DNA from: Actinomycetes bacterium
Lineage (GTDB): Bacteria; Actinomycetota; Actinomycetes; Actinomycetales; Cellulomonadaceae
DNA: 11,259 nucleotides
Direction of reading: 5' to 3'
Assembly: GCA_023412515.1 (NCBI GenBank)
Contig: JAEYNO010000365.1
Coordinates: forward strand, 1-11,259
The notes under the pieces were generated by a model that was not told where the DNA came from, searched no databases, and saw nothing but the letters and a program-made list of their open reading frames with translations. Below are positions 1 to 7,100 of this stretch, in pieces; within the stretch, counting starts at the first letter, position 1; the number at the start of each line of letters is the position of its first letter. The position numbers were made by a program, and so were the translations under genes.

Positions 1-453
1 GTGCTCGCCGCCGGCGAGCTCGTCGAGACCGCGCAGGCCGACGCCAAGGCCGCGACCGAGGAACGCGACGCGGCCGAGCGCGCCGAGCTGCTGCGCGGCC
101 TGGGCGCGGAGGGCGCGCAGACGCTGCCCCCGGCGCTGCGCGCGCAGGTGCGTCAGCTCGAGGAGGAGCAGAAGCGCCGCGCCACGCGCGCGCAGCGCGA
201 CGTGCTGGACCGCGCGATGGTCGACCTGCTGTCGCTGTACCGCGACGTGCTCGTGGTGCAGCTCGGTGCCGAGGTCGAGCTGGTCAACGTCGAGCAGGAG
301 GACGCCGTGCGCGCCCTCGCGGCCGGCTCGACGCCCGAGCAGACCCTGCGCCGCATGGACGCCGTCGGCGTCGCGCGCACGCGCCTCGCGGGGAACGTCG
401 CCCCGCTGCTCGCGGTCGAGGCGATGGCGATCGCGCTGCGACCCCAGGGGTGA
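1..453 (+). CDS. holB: DNA polymerase III subunit delta' (C-terminal part)
   Basis: The reading frame is open from the first base, so the N-terminal AAA+ part lies outside the window; the GTG at base 1 is an internal Val codon, not a start. The 150 visible residues are charged and helical. They contain a Glu/Arg-rich stretch (about residues 45-65, including LEEEQKRRATRAQRDVLDR), then a segment on subunit residency and dimer-like helices ending in ARTRLAGNVAPLLAVEAMAIAL. That ending (few polar residues, N-x-x-P-L-L-A-x-E-A-M) is typical of the C-terminal collar domain of actinobacterial delta' subunits. In the clamp loader, delta' helps load the beta sliding clamp onto primed DNA. A hydrolase gene and tRNA-Thr directly downstream match a common actinobacterial gene order, which supports the call. 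The stop codon lies inside an 18-bp palindrome. The missing N-terminus means the ATPase motifs could not be checked. Confidence 0.85.
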   Translation: MLAAGELVETAQADAKAATEERDAAERAELLRGLGAEGAQTLPPALRAQVRQLEEEQKRRATRAQRDVLDRAMVDLLSLYRDVLVVQLGAEVELVNVEQEDAVRALAAGSTPEQTLRRMDAVGVARTRLAGNVAPLLAVEAMAIALRPQG

Positions 454-466
454 CGCGCGCGTCACC
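449..466. repeat. 18-bp perfect palindrome over the holB stop codon
   Basis: The sequence ggtgacgcgcgcgtcacc equals its own reverse complement over all 18 bases and contains the holB TGA (451-453). It sits 32 bp upstream of the -10 box of the hydrolase gene. It could be a repressor site for that promoter or, as RNA, a short hairpin that ends holB transcription. No T-run follows it. Confidence 0.6.
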
Positions 467-497
467 GCACCGCCGTCCGGCGCGCAGGCGGGCGCAC

Positions 498-503
498 TAC
501 CGT
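498..503 (+). promoter_or_regulatory. -10 box of a probably leaderless hydrolase transcript
   Basis: TACCGT fits the actinobacterial TANNNT -10 pattern and ends six bases before the ATG at 510. Transcription would then start at or next to the A of the ATG. No good -35 is visible at the right distance, and no Shine-Dalgarno sequence stands at a usable distance (the AGGGG at 504-508 almost touches the ATG). Confidence 0.5.
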
Positions 504-509
504 AGGGGC

Positions 510-2030
510 ATGCCGACGCGTCCTGCCCTGCGCCGGTGCGCGCTCCTGGTCCTGGCGGTCCTCACGCTCACGGGGTGCCTCGCGCCCCGGCACCAGGCGA
601 CGGCACCCACGTCCGCCGCGTCGTCGGGGACCACCGACCCCGCGCTCGCGCGGTTCTACGACCAGGTCCTGGAGTGGACGACGTGCGGCGAGGAGCAGTG
701 CGCCGACGCGACGGTGCCGCTCGACTGGTCGGACCCCGACGGCGACACGATCGAGATCGCGCTGCGGCGGGTCCCCGCGAGCGGTGGCTCGCCCGTCGGC
801 TCGTTGCTGGTCAACCCGGGGGGCCCGGGACGGTCGGCCATCGACTCCATGAGCTTCTTCCGGCAGGTCGTGTCGCGTGACGTGCTCGCGGCCTACGACC
901 TCGTCGCGTTCGACCCGCGGGGCGTGCAGCACTCGGCACCCGTGACGTGCGTCGACCCGGCGCAGCTCGACGCGCTCACCGCGTGGGTCCCGGACTTCTC
1001 GACCGACGCGGGGATCGCGGAGGCCGCCGCGCGCAACGGCGAGCTCGGACGCGCGTGCCTCGAGCGCACGGGCGACCTGCTGGGGCACGTCGACACGCAG
1101 AGCGCGGCCCGCGACATGGACGTGCTGCGCGCGGCGCTCGGCGACGAGGCGCTGACCTACCTGGGCTTCTCGTACGGCACCGAGCTGGGGGCGACGTACG
1201 CGGCGCTGTTCCCCGAGCGCGCGGGGCGGCTCGTGCTCGACGGCGCGCTGGACCCGACGCTCGACTCGGGCCAGGTGGCGGCGGGGCAGGCGGCGGGGTT
1301 CGAGAACGCGCTGCGCGCGTACGTCGCGGACTGCCAGACCGGTGCGCAGTGCCCGCTCGACGGTGACGTCGACGCGGGGCTCGCGGCGATCTCGACCCTG
1401 TTCGACCGCGTGCGGGCCAACCCGCTGCCGACGGCCGGCGGGCGCGAGCTGACGGTCTCGCTGGCGTTCAGCGGCGTCGCGGCCGCGCTCTACTCGCAGG
1501 CCAGCTGGCCGGTGCTCACGCAGGCGATCGGCGCGGCCGTCGACCGCGGGGACGGCACGGCGCTGCTGCAGCTCGCCGACAGCTACTACGGGCGCAACCC
1601 CGACGGCACGTACTCGTCGAACCAGAACGAGGCGTTCTCGGCGATCACGTGCCTCGACGACCGCCCGTCGGCCGACCCCGCGCAGATGCGCGCCGACGCC
1701 GAGGCGATCGCCCAGGTCGCACCCACCGTGGGGGAGTTCTTCTCCTACGGCGGCGCGTCGTGCGCGCAGTGGCCCGTGCCGGCCGTGCCCGCGCTCGAGT
1801 CGTACGCCGCGCCGGGCGCCGCGCCGATCGTCGTCGTCGGCACGACCAACGACCCGGCGACGCCGTACGCGTGGGCCGAGCAGCTCGCGGGGCAGCTGTC
1901 GTCGGGCGTGCTGCTCACGTTCGAGGGCGAGGGGCACACCGCGTACGGTCGCTCGAACCGCTGCGTCAAGGACGCGGTCGACACCTTCCTGCTCACCGGT
2001 GAGCCGCCTGCCGACGGCACCCGCTGCTGA
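510..2030 (+). CDS. Secreted alpha/beta-hydrolase lipoprotein, TAP-like (tripeptidyl aminopeptidase type)
   Basis: Predicted exported serine hydrolase of 506 residues. The N-terminus is a lipoprotein signal: RR charge, a hydrophobic core and lipobox LTGC with Cys23 as the lipid anchor, so the enzyme should sit on the outer face of the membrane. The alpha/beta-hydrolase fold is shown by NPGGPG (102-107, oxyanion-hole loop), AFDPRG, the nucleophile elbow GFSYGT (Ser221), and the C-terminal TAP-like domain with TNDPATP (Asp448) and GEGHTAYGRSNRC (His476), giving a complete Ser-Asp-His triad. Length and motif order match actinobacterial proteases of the SlpD/SlpE and mycobacterial CaeA/Hip1 type, which remove short peptides or act on cell-envelope proteins. 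The ATG at 510 is preferred over an in-frame start 60 bases upstream because it gives a clean signal peptide and lies behind the TACCGT box. The natural substrate cannot be told from sequence. Confidence 0.88.
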   Translation: MPTRPALRRCALLVLAVLTLTGCLAPRHQATAPTSAASSGTTDPALARFYDQVLEWTTCGEEQCADATVPLDWSDPDGDTIEIALRRVPASGGSPVGSLLVNPGGPGRSAIDSMSFFRQVVSRDVLAAYDLVAFDPRGVQHSAPVTCVDPAQLDALTAWVPDFSTDAGIAEAAARNGELGRACLERTGDLLGHVDTQSAARDMDVLRAALGDEALTYLGFSYGTELGATYAALFPERAGRLVLDGALDPTLDSGQVAAGQAAGFENALRAYVADCQTGAQCPLDGDVDAGLAAISTLFDRVRANPLPTAGGRELTVSLAFSGVAAALYSQASWPVLTQAIGAAVDRGDGTALLQLADSYYGRNPDGTYSSNQNEAFSAITCLDDRPSADPAQMRADAEAIAQVAPTVGEFFSYGGASCAQWPVPAVPALESYAAPGAAPIVVVGTTNDPATPYAWAEQLAGQLSSGVLLTFEGEGHTAYGRSNRCVKDAVDTFLLTGEPPADGTRC

Positions 2031-2032
2031 CT

Positions 2033-2061
2033 TTGGAGGTCGGCCGCCGGGCAGGTACAGT
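2033..2061 (+). promoter_or_regulatory. Promoter of tRNA-Thr
   Basis: A -35 element TTGGAG (2033-2038) and a -10 element TACAGT (2056-2061) are separated by exactly 17 bases. They begin directly after the hydrolase stop codon. The start point would be near 2068, giving a 5' leader of about 40 bases for RNase P to remove. Confidence 0.6.
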
Positions 2062-2079
2062 GGGCGCGCTCGCCGATCG

Positions 2080-2098
2080 ACCACGGTCACGCCGTGGT
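2080..2098 (+). other. Hairpin in the tRNA-Thr 5' leader
   Basis: ACCACGG (2080-2086) pairs with CCGTGGT (2092-2098) around a five-base loop, ten bases before the mature tRNA. It may help processing of the precursor or slow read-through from the hydrolase gene. There is no T-run, so it is not a classic terminator. Confidence 0.45.
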
Positions 2099-2108
2099 GG
2101 ACGACGAT

Positions 2109-2181
2109 GCCGCCTTAGCTCAGTCGGCAGAGCGTCTCACTCGTAATGAGAAGGTCAAGGGTTCGATTCCCTTAGGCGGCT
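2109..2181 (+). tRNA. tRNA-Thr, anticodon CGU
   Basis: The cloverleaf is complete in 73 bases. The acceptor arms GCCGCCT (2109-2115) and AGGCGGC (2174-2180) pair at all seven positions, with T2181 as discriminator. The D-arm begins TAGCTCAGT and the T-loop has GTTCGATTC. The anticodon stem TCTCA/TGAGA encloses loop CTCGTAA, which places CGT at positions 34-36. It reads ACG, a main threonine codon in DNA this GC-rich. CCA is not encoded and must be added after transcription. Confidence 0.97.
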
Positions 2182-2187
2182 CGGTCC

Positions 2188-2226
2188 GAAGGCCCCGCAC
2201 CTGCGTCACGCAGCTGCGGGGCCTTC
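2188..2226 (+). terminator. Two-part hairpin terminator of tRNA-Thr
   Basis: Twelve perfect pairs (2188-2199 with 2215-2226) carry a C-C mismatch and then five more pairs (2201-2205 with 2209-2213) around a TCA loop. It starts seven bases after the tRNA. No T-run follows, which is usual for GC-rich actinobacterial terminators. Confidence 0.8.
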
Positions 2227-2239
2227 GTCGTGCGAGCGC

Positions 2240-2259
2240 GGACGCGGATCCGCGCGTCC
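2240..2259 (-). terminator. Hairpin downstream of the arsR-type gene
   Basis: GGACGCG (2240-2246) pairs with CGCGTCC (2253-2259) around a six-base loop, eleven bases beyond the stop codon of the regulator. It faces the tRNA terminator, so the two convergent units each have their own stem-loop. Confidence 0.55.
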
Positions 2260-2270
2260 CGGGCGGGTGG

Positions 2271-2612
2271 CTACAGCTCGCGGCCGAGCACGTCGACGAG
2301 CCGGGCGATCCGGTCCTCGTCGCGGCGGTAGTGCGTCCACTTGCCGACGCGCGTCGAGACCACGAGACCGGCGTGCTCGAGCGTGCTCATGTAGGCCGAC
2401 ACGGTGGACTGCGCGAGACCGGCCTTCTCGGTGATGTGGCTCACGCACACGCCGACCTCGTCGGGGTCGGCGATCGCGCGCTCCTGCGGGAAGTGCGCGC
2501 GCGGGTCGCGCAGCCAGTGGAGGATGCGCAGCCGGACGGGGTTGCTCAGCGCCTTGAACGCCTCGAGCACCTGGACATCGACGGCCTCGTCGTCGTTGAC
2601 GTGCACCGGCAT
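2271..2612 (-). CDS. ArsR/SmtB-family winged-helix transcriptional regulator
   Basis: A 113-residue DNA-binding repressor candidate. It opens with the family signature LEAFKALSNPVRLRILHWL (residues 16-34). A helix-turn-helix follows (about 58-82), with recognition-helix residues AQSTVSAYMSTLEHAG, and then the wing VVSTRVGKWTHYRRDE (84-99). Length and layout match ArsR proteins. There is one cysteine (Cys56, in GVCVSH) and no CxC metal site, so classic arsenic or cadmium sensing is unlikely; a small-molecule or redox signal is more plausible. The start is supported by AGGGAGG about ten bases upstream. The gene lies 49 bp behind the 493-residue gene in the same direction, so it may be the last gene of the exporter/acyltransferase unit, with a possible extra promoter of its own inside the upstream gene's end. 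I infer that it controls this unit; the sequence does not prove it. Confidence 0.85.
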   Translation of the reverse strand: MPVHVNDDEAVDVQVLEAFKALSNPVRLRILHWLRDPRAHFPQERAIADPDEVGVCVSHITEKAGLAQSTVSAYMSTLEHAGLVVSTRVGKWTHYRRDEDRIARLVDVLGREL

Positions 2613-2632
2613 GGGGCAGCCGCCCTCCCTGT

Positions 2633-2675
2633 CATCGCGATGGTTCGGGATATCTCGATCTTCACGTCGAACCTA
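2633..2675 (-). promoter_or_regulatory. Candidate promoter and operator of the arsR-type gene
   Basis: On the minus strand TAGGTT (2675-2670) fits a -10 box and lies in the last codons of the upstream gene. The six-base arms GGTTCG (2642-2647) and CGAACC (2668-2673) form an inverted repeat that overlaps it. Between the arms is an AT-rich patch with GATATC, and next to them the ten-base palindrome CATCGCGATG (2633-2642). This is a likely place for autoregulation. No clear -35 is visible. Confidence 0.4.
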
Positions 2676-4143
2676 GCACCGGCTCGCCGTGCACGCCCAC
2701 GAGGCGGTGCCGCCCGATCCGGCCGGGCACCGGGGACCCGGCCGGTCGCTGGCGCAGCGCCCACGAGACCAGCGCGTGGTCCAGCATGTACAGCCGCGCG
2801 CCCTCGGCTCGGCCCCCGGGAGACAGGTGGTCCACCACGTGCTCGAACGCCGAGGCGCCCCCGTAGGCCGGCCGCGGCTCGTAGAGCCGCTCCGCGAGCC
2901 CCAGCTCGCCCAGCACGTTGAGCACGTAGGCGAACGGGTACGGTCGGTTCGCCCGGCCCGCGGGCGTCGCCCCGAGCCGTGCGAACGGCGTCACCATGCG
3001 CTCGACCATCGTGTCCGTCACGAGGTCGGAACGGCCCGTGACGTAGGCGAGCTGCGCGAGGTACGCGTACGAGATGCCGTACAGGAAGTAGTCGCGACCC
3101 GGGTCGATCGACCGCCACCGCCCCACGACGTCCTCGACGAACCCGTCGAGGTCGGGGAGCCGGTCGTCGAGCCGCCCCAGGTTGTCGAGCGCGACCACGT
3201 GGTACAGCGCCATGTGGGTCCGCTCGACCGGCGCCATGGCCGCCATGAGGTCGGTCGCCTGCGCGAGCCGGTCACGTCCCACGTCGAGCAGCTCCAGGTG
3301 GCCGGACACCGCGATCGCGTTGAGCATCGTCAGCAACGGGTAGGCCGTGACGAACGCCGGCGACATGGCGCTGGGGAACGCGGGCTGCAGCGCCGCCGGG
3401 TGTGACCGGTCCAGCCACGCCAGCGTCGCGCGCGCGTGCTCCTCGACGGCGGCCGACCCGCCCAGCACCGCGACCGCCGACAGCAGCGTCGAGCCGCCCC
3501 GCCCGCGGAAGAACGGCGACGGCACCCGGCCGATCGACGCGAGCGCCGCCGCGACCTGCGCGTCGTCGGGCACCACCGGCAGCTCGTGCGGCTCGAAGTG
3601 GGCCAGCGCGAGCAGGAGCGCCGTCCACGCGGCGACGCGCTCGTAGTCGCCGTGCCGGCCCTGGTTCTCGTCGGCGATCTGGTCCGGCCGGATCTCGTCC
3701 ACCGCCGCGAGCGTCTCCCGCACCAGCGGACCCACGCGCGCGGCGACGTGCGGGTCGGCGGTCAGGCCCAGCGTGGCCACGGCCGTCAGCAGGATCGAGG
3801 TCGCCGTGACCCGCTCGTAGGGGGTCGTCAGACCGCGGGCGGTCGCGGCGACCGCGTCGACCCGCCCCGCGACGTACCCCGCGCGCAGCGGGTCGCCCTG
3901 CGTGACGTCGAGGGCCGTGCCGGCGAGCTCCGCCGCGAAGCGCGTGTACGGGTGCGCGTCGTCGACGCGGTCGCGGAGCCGGGCGAACGACCACCGGATG
4001 CGGTCCGCCTCGCACGGGTCGAACCCGGACGGGTGCTGCCCCAGGCCGACGCCGCGGACGATCCTGCTCCACGGCGTCGCGACCACGCGGGTCAGCGGGT
4101 TCAGGTCGGCCAGGCCGCGCACCGGGGTGCGCCGCGCGGTCAC
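2662..4143 (-). CDS. Unrecognised 493-residue helical protein, translationally coupled to the acyltransferase-kinase gene
   Basis: I do not recognise this family with confidence. The protein is rich in Ala, Leu and Arg, has no signal peptide and no clear membrane span, and reads as a series of paired amphipathic helices of an alpha/alpha type. Examples are YERVTATSILLTAVATLGL (109-127), DYERVAAWTALLLALAHF (166-183), PLLTMLNAIAVSGHLELL (269-286) and LYGISYAYLAQLAYVTGR (354-371). Aromatic- and charge-rich loops that look conserved are DENQGRHGDYER (158-169), PSPFFRGRGGSTLL (208-221) and GRDYFLYGIS (349-358). The GTG start at 4143 overlaps the TGA of the preceding gene (GTGA), a standard sign of coupled translation, so the two products are probably needed together. 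A longer in-frame reading upstream was rejected because it lies inside the large gene. A cyclase- or toroid-like enzyme is possible from the helix pattern, but no catalytic motif was found. Confidence 0.8.
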   Translation of the reverse strand: MTARRTPVRGLADLNPLTRVVATPWSRIVRGVGLGQHPSGFDPCEADRIRWSFARLRDRVDDAHPYTRFAAELAGTALDVTQGDPLRAGYVAGRVDAVAATARGLTTPYERVTATSILLTAVATLGLTADPHVAARVGPLVRETLAAVDEIRPDQIADENQGRHGDYERVAAWTALLLALAHFEPHELPVVPDDAQVAAALASIGRVPSPFFRGRGGSTLLSAVAVLGGSAAVEEHARATLAWLDRSHPAALQPAFPSAMSPAFVTAYPLLTMLNAIAVSGHLELLDVGRDRLAQATDLMAAMAPVERTHMALYHVVALDNLGRLDDRLPDLDGFVEDVVGRWRSIDPGRDYFLYGISYAYLAQLAYVTGRSDLVTDTMVERMVTPFARLGATPAGRANRPYPFAYVLNVLGELGLAERLYEPRPAYGGASAFEHVVDHLSPGGRAEGARLYMLDHALVSWALRQRPAGSPVPGRIGRHRLVGVHGEPVLGST

Positions 4144-7100
4144 CGGACCGCCCCCGCGCCGGCGGCGGCGCCGGCCCGGGTCGACGCCGGGTCGACCGGC
4201 AGCCCCAGGAACGACGTCCGCGTGCCCTCCCACATCTGCAGCGCCCAGTTCAGCCACTTGACCCCCTCGCAGTAGATCGCGACCGGGCGTCGCTGCACCT
4301 CGGGAGTGTCGACGAGCGTGCCCTCGACCTCGGACGTGAAGTGGAACGGGGGCATCGCCGTGAAGTGCGTCCCCATGGTGAACACGAACCGCAGCAGCCA
4401 GTGCGGGTCGTCGCGCAGGTGCGCAGACCCGGGGGAGTCGAGGTCGTAGACCGCGCGCATGACCCTGGCGAAGTGGTCCTCCACGCCGCGCGGGTGGGCG
4501 GGGTCGACGGGCAGACCACGTTCCGTCACGTCCCGCACGCCGTAGGACACCGCGTAGGGGTTGTCGCGGTGGAACGTCACGTCGACGCGCGCCGTCCCGT
4601 CGGCGCCCGAGCGCACCTCGAGGTCGAAGAGCTCGTTGTGCATCTCGTCGTAGTGCCCCACCGAGTTGTGCCACGGCTTGTTGTCGTACATCGGGTCGTC
4701 ACGCGTGTCGGCGCCCGCGCTGCGGTACCCGATCGCGCGCGGGTCGAGGAACCGCAGCCCGATGCTGCGTGCCGTGACGGCACGCAGCGCGCGGGCGATC
4801 TCCGCCTCGTCGCCGCGCGCCCTGACCAGCGCGTCCGCGTGCAGGAGCGGCCCGAGGTCGTCCATCTTGATGTTCTCGGTGTTGGTGTCGCCCACGACGA
4901 GCGCGTGCGTCGGCGGCTCGAGGACGCGCTGCAACGCCGGGTCGCCGCGGAACGCGGCGAGCAGGGGTCGCACGTTGCGGTAGCGCACCCCGTTGACCGT
5001 GAGGGTGTCGGAGTCCAGCAGCCGTGCGTCGAACGTGCGCGGCGCGGTCGCGCGGGACAGCAGGAGCCGGTCCTCGATCTTGCGCAGGTACTGCTCGTCC
5101 AGCGTGCCGCCCGGGCCGGCGCCGCGCCGCTGGGTGTGCACGTGCGCGTGCAGGAACCGCAGGATGACCTCGTACAGCCGGGCGACGACCCGGTGCGACG
5201 GCGCGTGGTCGCGCACGAACTGCCCGACCTCGACGCCCGGCACGTAGGTCATCTCGTAGATGACCTCGCGCAGAGCCTCGTCCCGCGCGCCGTGCCCGAC
5301 GGCGCGCAGTGTGCGCTCGGTCAGGTGGTCGACCTGCGGGAAGTGGTCGCGCAGACCGGGCGGCAGCGCGCCCAGGTACTCCGCCTGCCGCTTCGCCTTC
5401 GTGAAGGGCGGCAGCATGGGTCCCTCGCCGTCGGGGTCCCACCGCGCGGTCGTGAGCGCCTCGCTGAGGACCTTGCGCACCCGCAGCCGGGGGTCGCCCG
5501 TGCGGCGGAAGAAGATCGTCATGGACTCGCTGCCGCCCTCGCCGAAGCCGGCGACGGTCTCGTCGGGCTGGACGTACGCGCTCACGGTGCTGTGCAGCAG
5601 GTTCCTGCGCTGCGCGTAGTCCGTGATCGCACGACGCTCGGGCGAGGCGGTGAGCAGGACACGGGCCTCCGCCTCGTCGAGCCCGGGGTTGAGCCCGTGG
5701 CGCCACGTCTCCTCGGGTGAGCGCACCACGAGCGTGCGCAGGCCGTGGGGCCCCGCGTCGAGCTGGGTGGCGCGGCTCGAGTGGCCGAGGGCGAGTACGG
5801 TGCACGACGCGTCGAGCCGCACGGGGCGGCGGCGCTCGCGCGTCTTGCGGCGCGTGAACACCGCCGCCGTCTCCGCGGCCAGGTCACGGCGCGCGACCAG
5901 CGGCCGCCCGTGCAGCGAGAGCATCGGCACCTGCGCATCGACCACGCGGTCGCACAGCGCGACCACGAGCTGCTCGGTCCGCCGGTCGTGCCCCCGTCCG
6001 AGGACGAGCTGCGTCGCGAGGTCGACGACGTCGGCCGGCGGCACCGCGCGGGCGGCCACGAGGCCGAGCAGCCACCCGAACGGGTCGTTCGCCTCGATGA
6101 ACACGTGGTTGTACTCGAAGAAGCCGGGCCGGTGCTGGCGCACGAGCGCGAGCATGCTCAGCTGGTGGACGAGCACGTCGACCGCGTCGGCCCGCGCGAG
6201 CACGACGTCGAGCGCCTGCCGTGCGTCGTCACGCACGTCCTCGCGGCGCCCGCCGACGACCGCGTCGTGCACGCGCTGCGCGACCGGCTGGGACGCGACG
6301 AGGTCGCGGACGACGGGCACGACGTGCCGGACCGCGGTCCGCCGGAGCTGCTCGAAGTGCACGACGAGCGCCTCGGTGTCCGCGGCCGGCTCGACCTCCT
6401 CCACGCGCACGGACCCGCCGGCGTCGAGCACCTGCAGCTCGGTGCAGGCGCGACCGGCGTCGGGGCCGGTGAGACGCTTGCGCATGCGCGCGCCGACGAC
6501 GAGGTCGCCCGTGCGGACGTGCACGTGGTGGGCGAGCGTGTGCTGCAAGGTCTCCCGGAACCGGCGCAGCGCCGGGCTGGTGTCGCGCTCGGGGTGCCGC
6601 GCGGCGTCGAACCCCATCTCGCAGACCCGTCGTCGGAGGTACCCGTCGAACGCGGGCTCGCGTCCGGCGAGGGACGTGACCTCGCGGAGGGTGGCGAGGT
6701 CGGCGTCGGTGAGCGTGGCGTCGGTCCGTGCCGCGAGCGAGCGCGTCCGGCGCGTGAGCTCGTTGACCAGGTCCGCGCCGGCCACGAGCCGTGCCGCCTC
6801 GCCCGCGTCCGCGACGGAGAGGGCGTCCGGCTGGGCCGTGTTGTCGCGCAGCAGCTGCAGCGAGCGCCCGCCCCGGCCCACCTCGAGCACGAGGTCGGGG
6901 TGCAGCTCGTCGATCAGCTCGACGGTGCGCTGCGAGTCCATCACCTCGTCGGTCATGGCGAGGATCGCCTGGCGCACGTGGTCGGCGGTGATGAGGAAGC
7001 CGTGCCCGCTGTTCGACAGCAGCGGGGCGTGGGGGGCGGTGAACGTGACGCGGCGGTCGTCGAGGTACCGCGCGAGCGCCTCGCGCGCGCCGATCATGCG

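Noticed and set aside
462..2090. Minus-strand open frame of 542 codons opposite the hydrolase gene
   Set aside because: Arg-rich shadow of the plus-strand gene, which has a lipobox and a full catalytic triad.
2109..2181. tRNA-Thr as an attachment site of a mobile element
   Set aside because: No integrase, transposase or repeat of the tRNA 3' end was found in the window, and the tRNA has its own normal terminator.
4144..4674. N-terminal extension of the 493-residue protein into the large gene
   Set aside because: The extension lies wholly inside the fusion gene in another frame and reads as Arg/Gly-rich shadow sequence. The GTG overlapping the TGA explains the start.
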